Source of the DNA: Pseudomonas palleroniana
GTDB lineage: Bacteria; Pseudomonadota; Gammaproteobacteria; Pseudomonadales; Pseudomonadaceae
Direction: 5' to 3'
Assembly (NCBI RefSeq): GCF_003031675.1
Contig: NZ_PYWX01000032.1
Location: 124,001-188,000, forward strand
Length of the DNA stretch: 64,000 bases
Part shown: positions 63,290 to 64,000 of the stretch, piece by piece
Layout: each line of letters begins with the position of its first letter
Numbering within the stretch: the stretch's first letter is position 1
Notes under the pieces: model-generated
Told to the model about the DNA's origin: nothing
Database searches by the model: none
The model's input: only the letters and a program-made list of their open reading frames with translations
Translations under genes and position numbers: made by a program

Positions 63290-64000
63290 ATGGGTATCTT
63301 TGACTATAAAAACCTCGGCACCGAGGGCTCCAAAGCGTTGTTTGCCGATGCCATGGCGATCACGCTGTATTCCTATCACAACCTGGATAACGGCTTTGCC
63401 GTGGGCTACCAGCACAACGGCTTTGGCCTCGGCCTGCCGGGCACACTGGTCACGGCGTTGCTGGGCAGCACGGATTCACAAGGCGTGATTCCGGGCATCC
63501 CCTGGAACCCCGACTCGGAAAAAGCCGCCCTTGAAGCCGTGCAAAAAGCCGGCTGGACGCCCATCAGCGCCGCAACCCTGGGTTACGAGGGCAAGGTCGA
63601 CCAGCGGGGTACGTTCTTCGGTGAAAAGGCCGGCTATACCAGCGCCCAGGTCGAGGTGCTGGGCAAATACGATGACGCCGGCAAGCTGCAGGAAATCGGT
63701 ATCAGCTTTCGCGGCACCTCGGGGCCACGGGAGCACCTGATCAGTGACTCCATCGGCGACCTGATCAGCGATCTGCTGGCCGCCTTGGGGCCTAAGGATT
63801 ATGCCAAGAACTATGCGGGCGAAGCGTTCGGCAACCTGCTCAAGAACGTGGCCGATTATGCCGGCGCCCATGGCCTGAGCGGCAAGGACGTGCTGGTCAG
63901 CGGCCACAGCCTGGGCGGGCTGGCGGTCAACAGCATGGCGGACCTGAGCAACAGCAAGTGGGCGGGCTTTTACCAGGACGCCAACTATGTGGCCTATGCG
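63290..64000 (+). CDS. lipA: Type I-secreted lipase, N-terminal 237 residues (cut by window end)
   Basis: The frame starts at the ATG at 63290 (MGIFDYKNLGTEGSKALF), with AGAGAGGC before it, and runs off the end of the window. It has no Sec signal. The nucleophile elbow GHSLGG contains Ser207, the position known for polyurethanase-type I.3 lipases of P. fluorescens. These carry calcium-binding repeats and a C-terminal secretion signal beyond this window and leave through AprDEF. It is the last gene of the apr cluster as known in dairy strains. Confidence 0.95.
   Translation, partial: MGIFDYKNLGTEGSKALFADAMAITLYSYHNLDNGFAVGYQHNGFGLGLPGTLVTALLGSTDSQGVIPGIPWNPDSEKAALEAVQKAGWTPISAATLGYEGKVDQRGTFFGEKAGYTSAQVEVLGKYDDAGKLQEIGISFRGTSGPREHLISDSIGDLISDLLAALGPKDYAKNYAGEAFGNLLKNVADYAGAHGLSGKDVLVSGHSLGGLAVNSMADLSNSKWAGFYQDANYVAYA

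Overview
The window reads as chromosomal DNA of a Pseudomonas of the fluorescens group. Supporting signs are high GC with typical Pseudomonas codon use, a complete alkaline-protease/lipase locus (aprA-aprI-aprDEF-prtA-prtB-lipA) of the type known from milk-spoilage P. fluorescens, a clear mexT/mexS pair, and REP-type inverted repeats in several intergenic gaps. No rRNA, tRNA or CRISPR array was seen.

Region 1 (1-6700) is the 3' end of a contact-dependent inhibition locus. A truncated CdiA/FhaB-type exoprotein ends in an EndoU-like nuclease and is followed by a MafI-like immunity gene. Behind them lie AT-rich leftovers: a TPR protein, an orphan toxin tail with a candidate immunity gene, two copies of an 89-bp repeat, and an IS4-family element inserted in one of those copies. 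Region 2 (6700-17200) is ordinary core or accessory metabolism and taxis: a RidA/D-threonine-aldolase-like pair with a divergent LysR regulator, a bicupin protein, a PAS-type (Aer-like) and a dCache-type chemoreceptor (the latter with a clear FliA promoter), then a LysR/EamA/SDR cluster.

Region 3 (17400-27900) looks like one regulon. A TetR repressor, a FadL-type porin, an outer-membrane efflux factor with an SDR, and an RND pump with a FabF-like ketosynthase are linked by four 26-bp operators of identical geometry (TGTGACC-N12-GGTCACA). Pump plus ketosynthase suggests export of, and target bypass for, an inhibitor of fatty-acid synthesis, or handling of a lipid-like substrate. Region 4 (27900-33600) holds hipBA and what may be integrase or island debris next to mexT, where mexEF-oprN would be expected, followed by mexS and a decayed small ORF.

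Region 5 (33600-50200) carries an unrecognised 472-aa protein paired with a MocR-type regulator, pgm, a pirin, a UvrD-like helicase, an AraC regulator with an amine oxidoreductase and a PotF-like binding protein, a small unknown gene, and a LuxR/permease/P1-peptidase cluster. Region 6 (50200-64000) is the secreted-enzyme operon: serralysin and its inhibitor, its type I secretion system, two tandem homologous subtilase autotransporters, and the start of a type-I-secreted lipase cut by the window end. Three long composite REP repeats (12055, 45723, 63011) with matching outer inverted ends punctuate the window.
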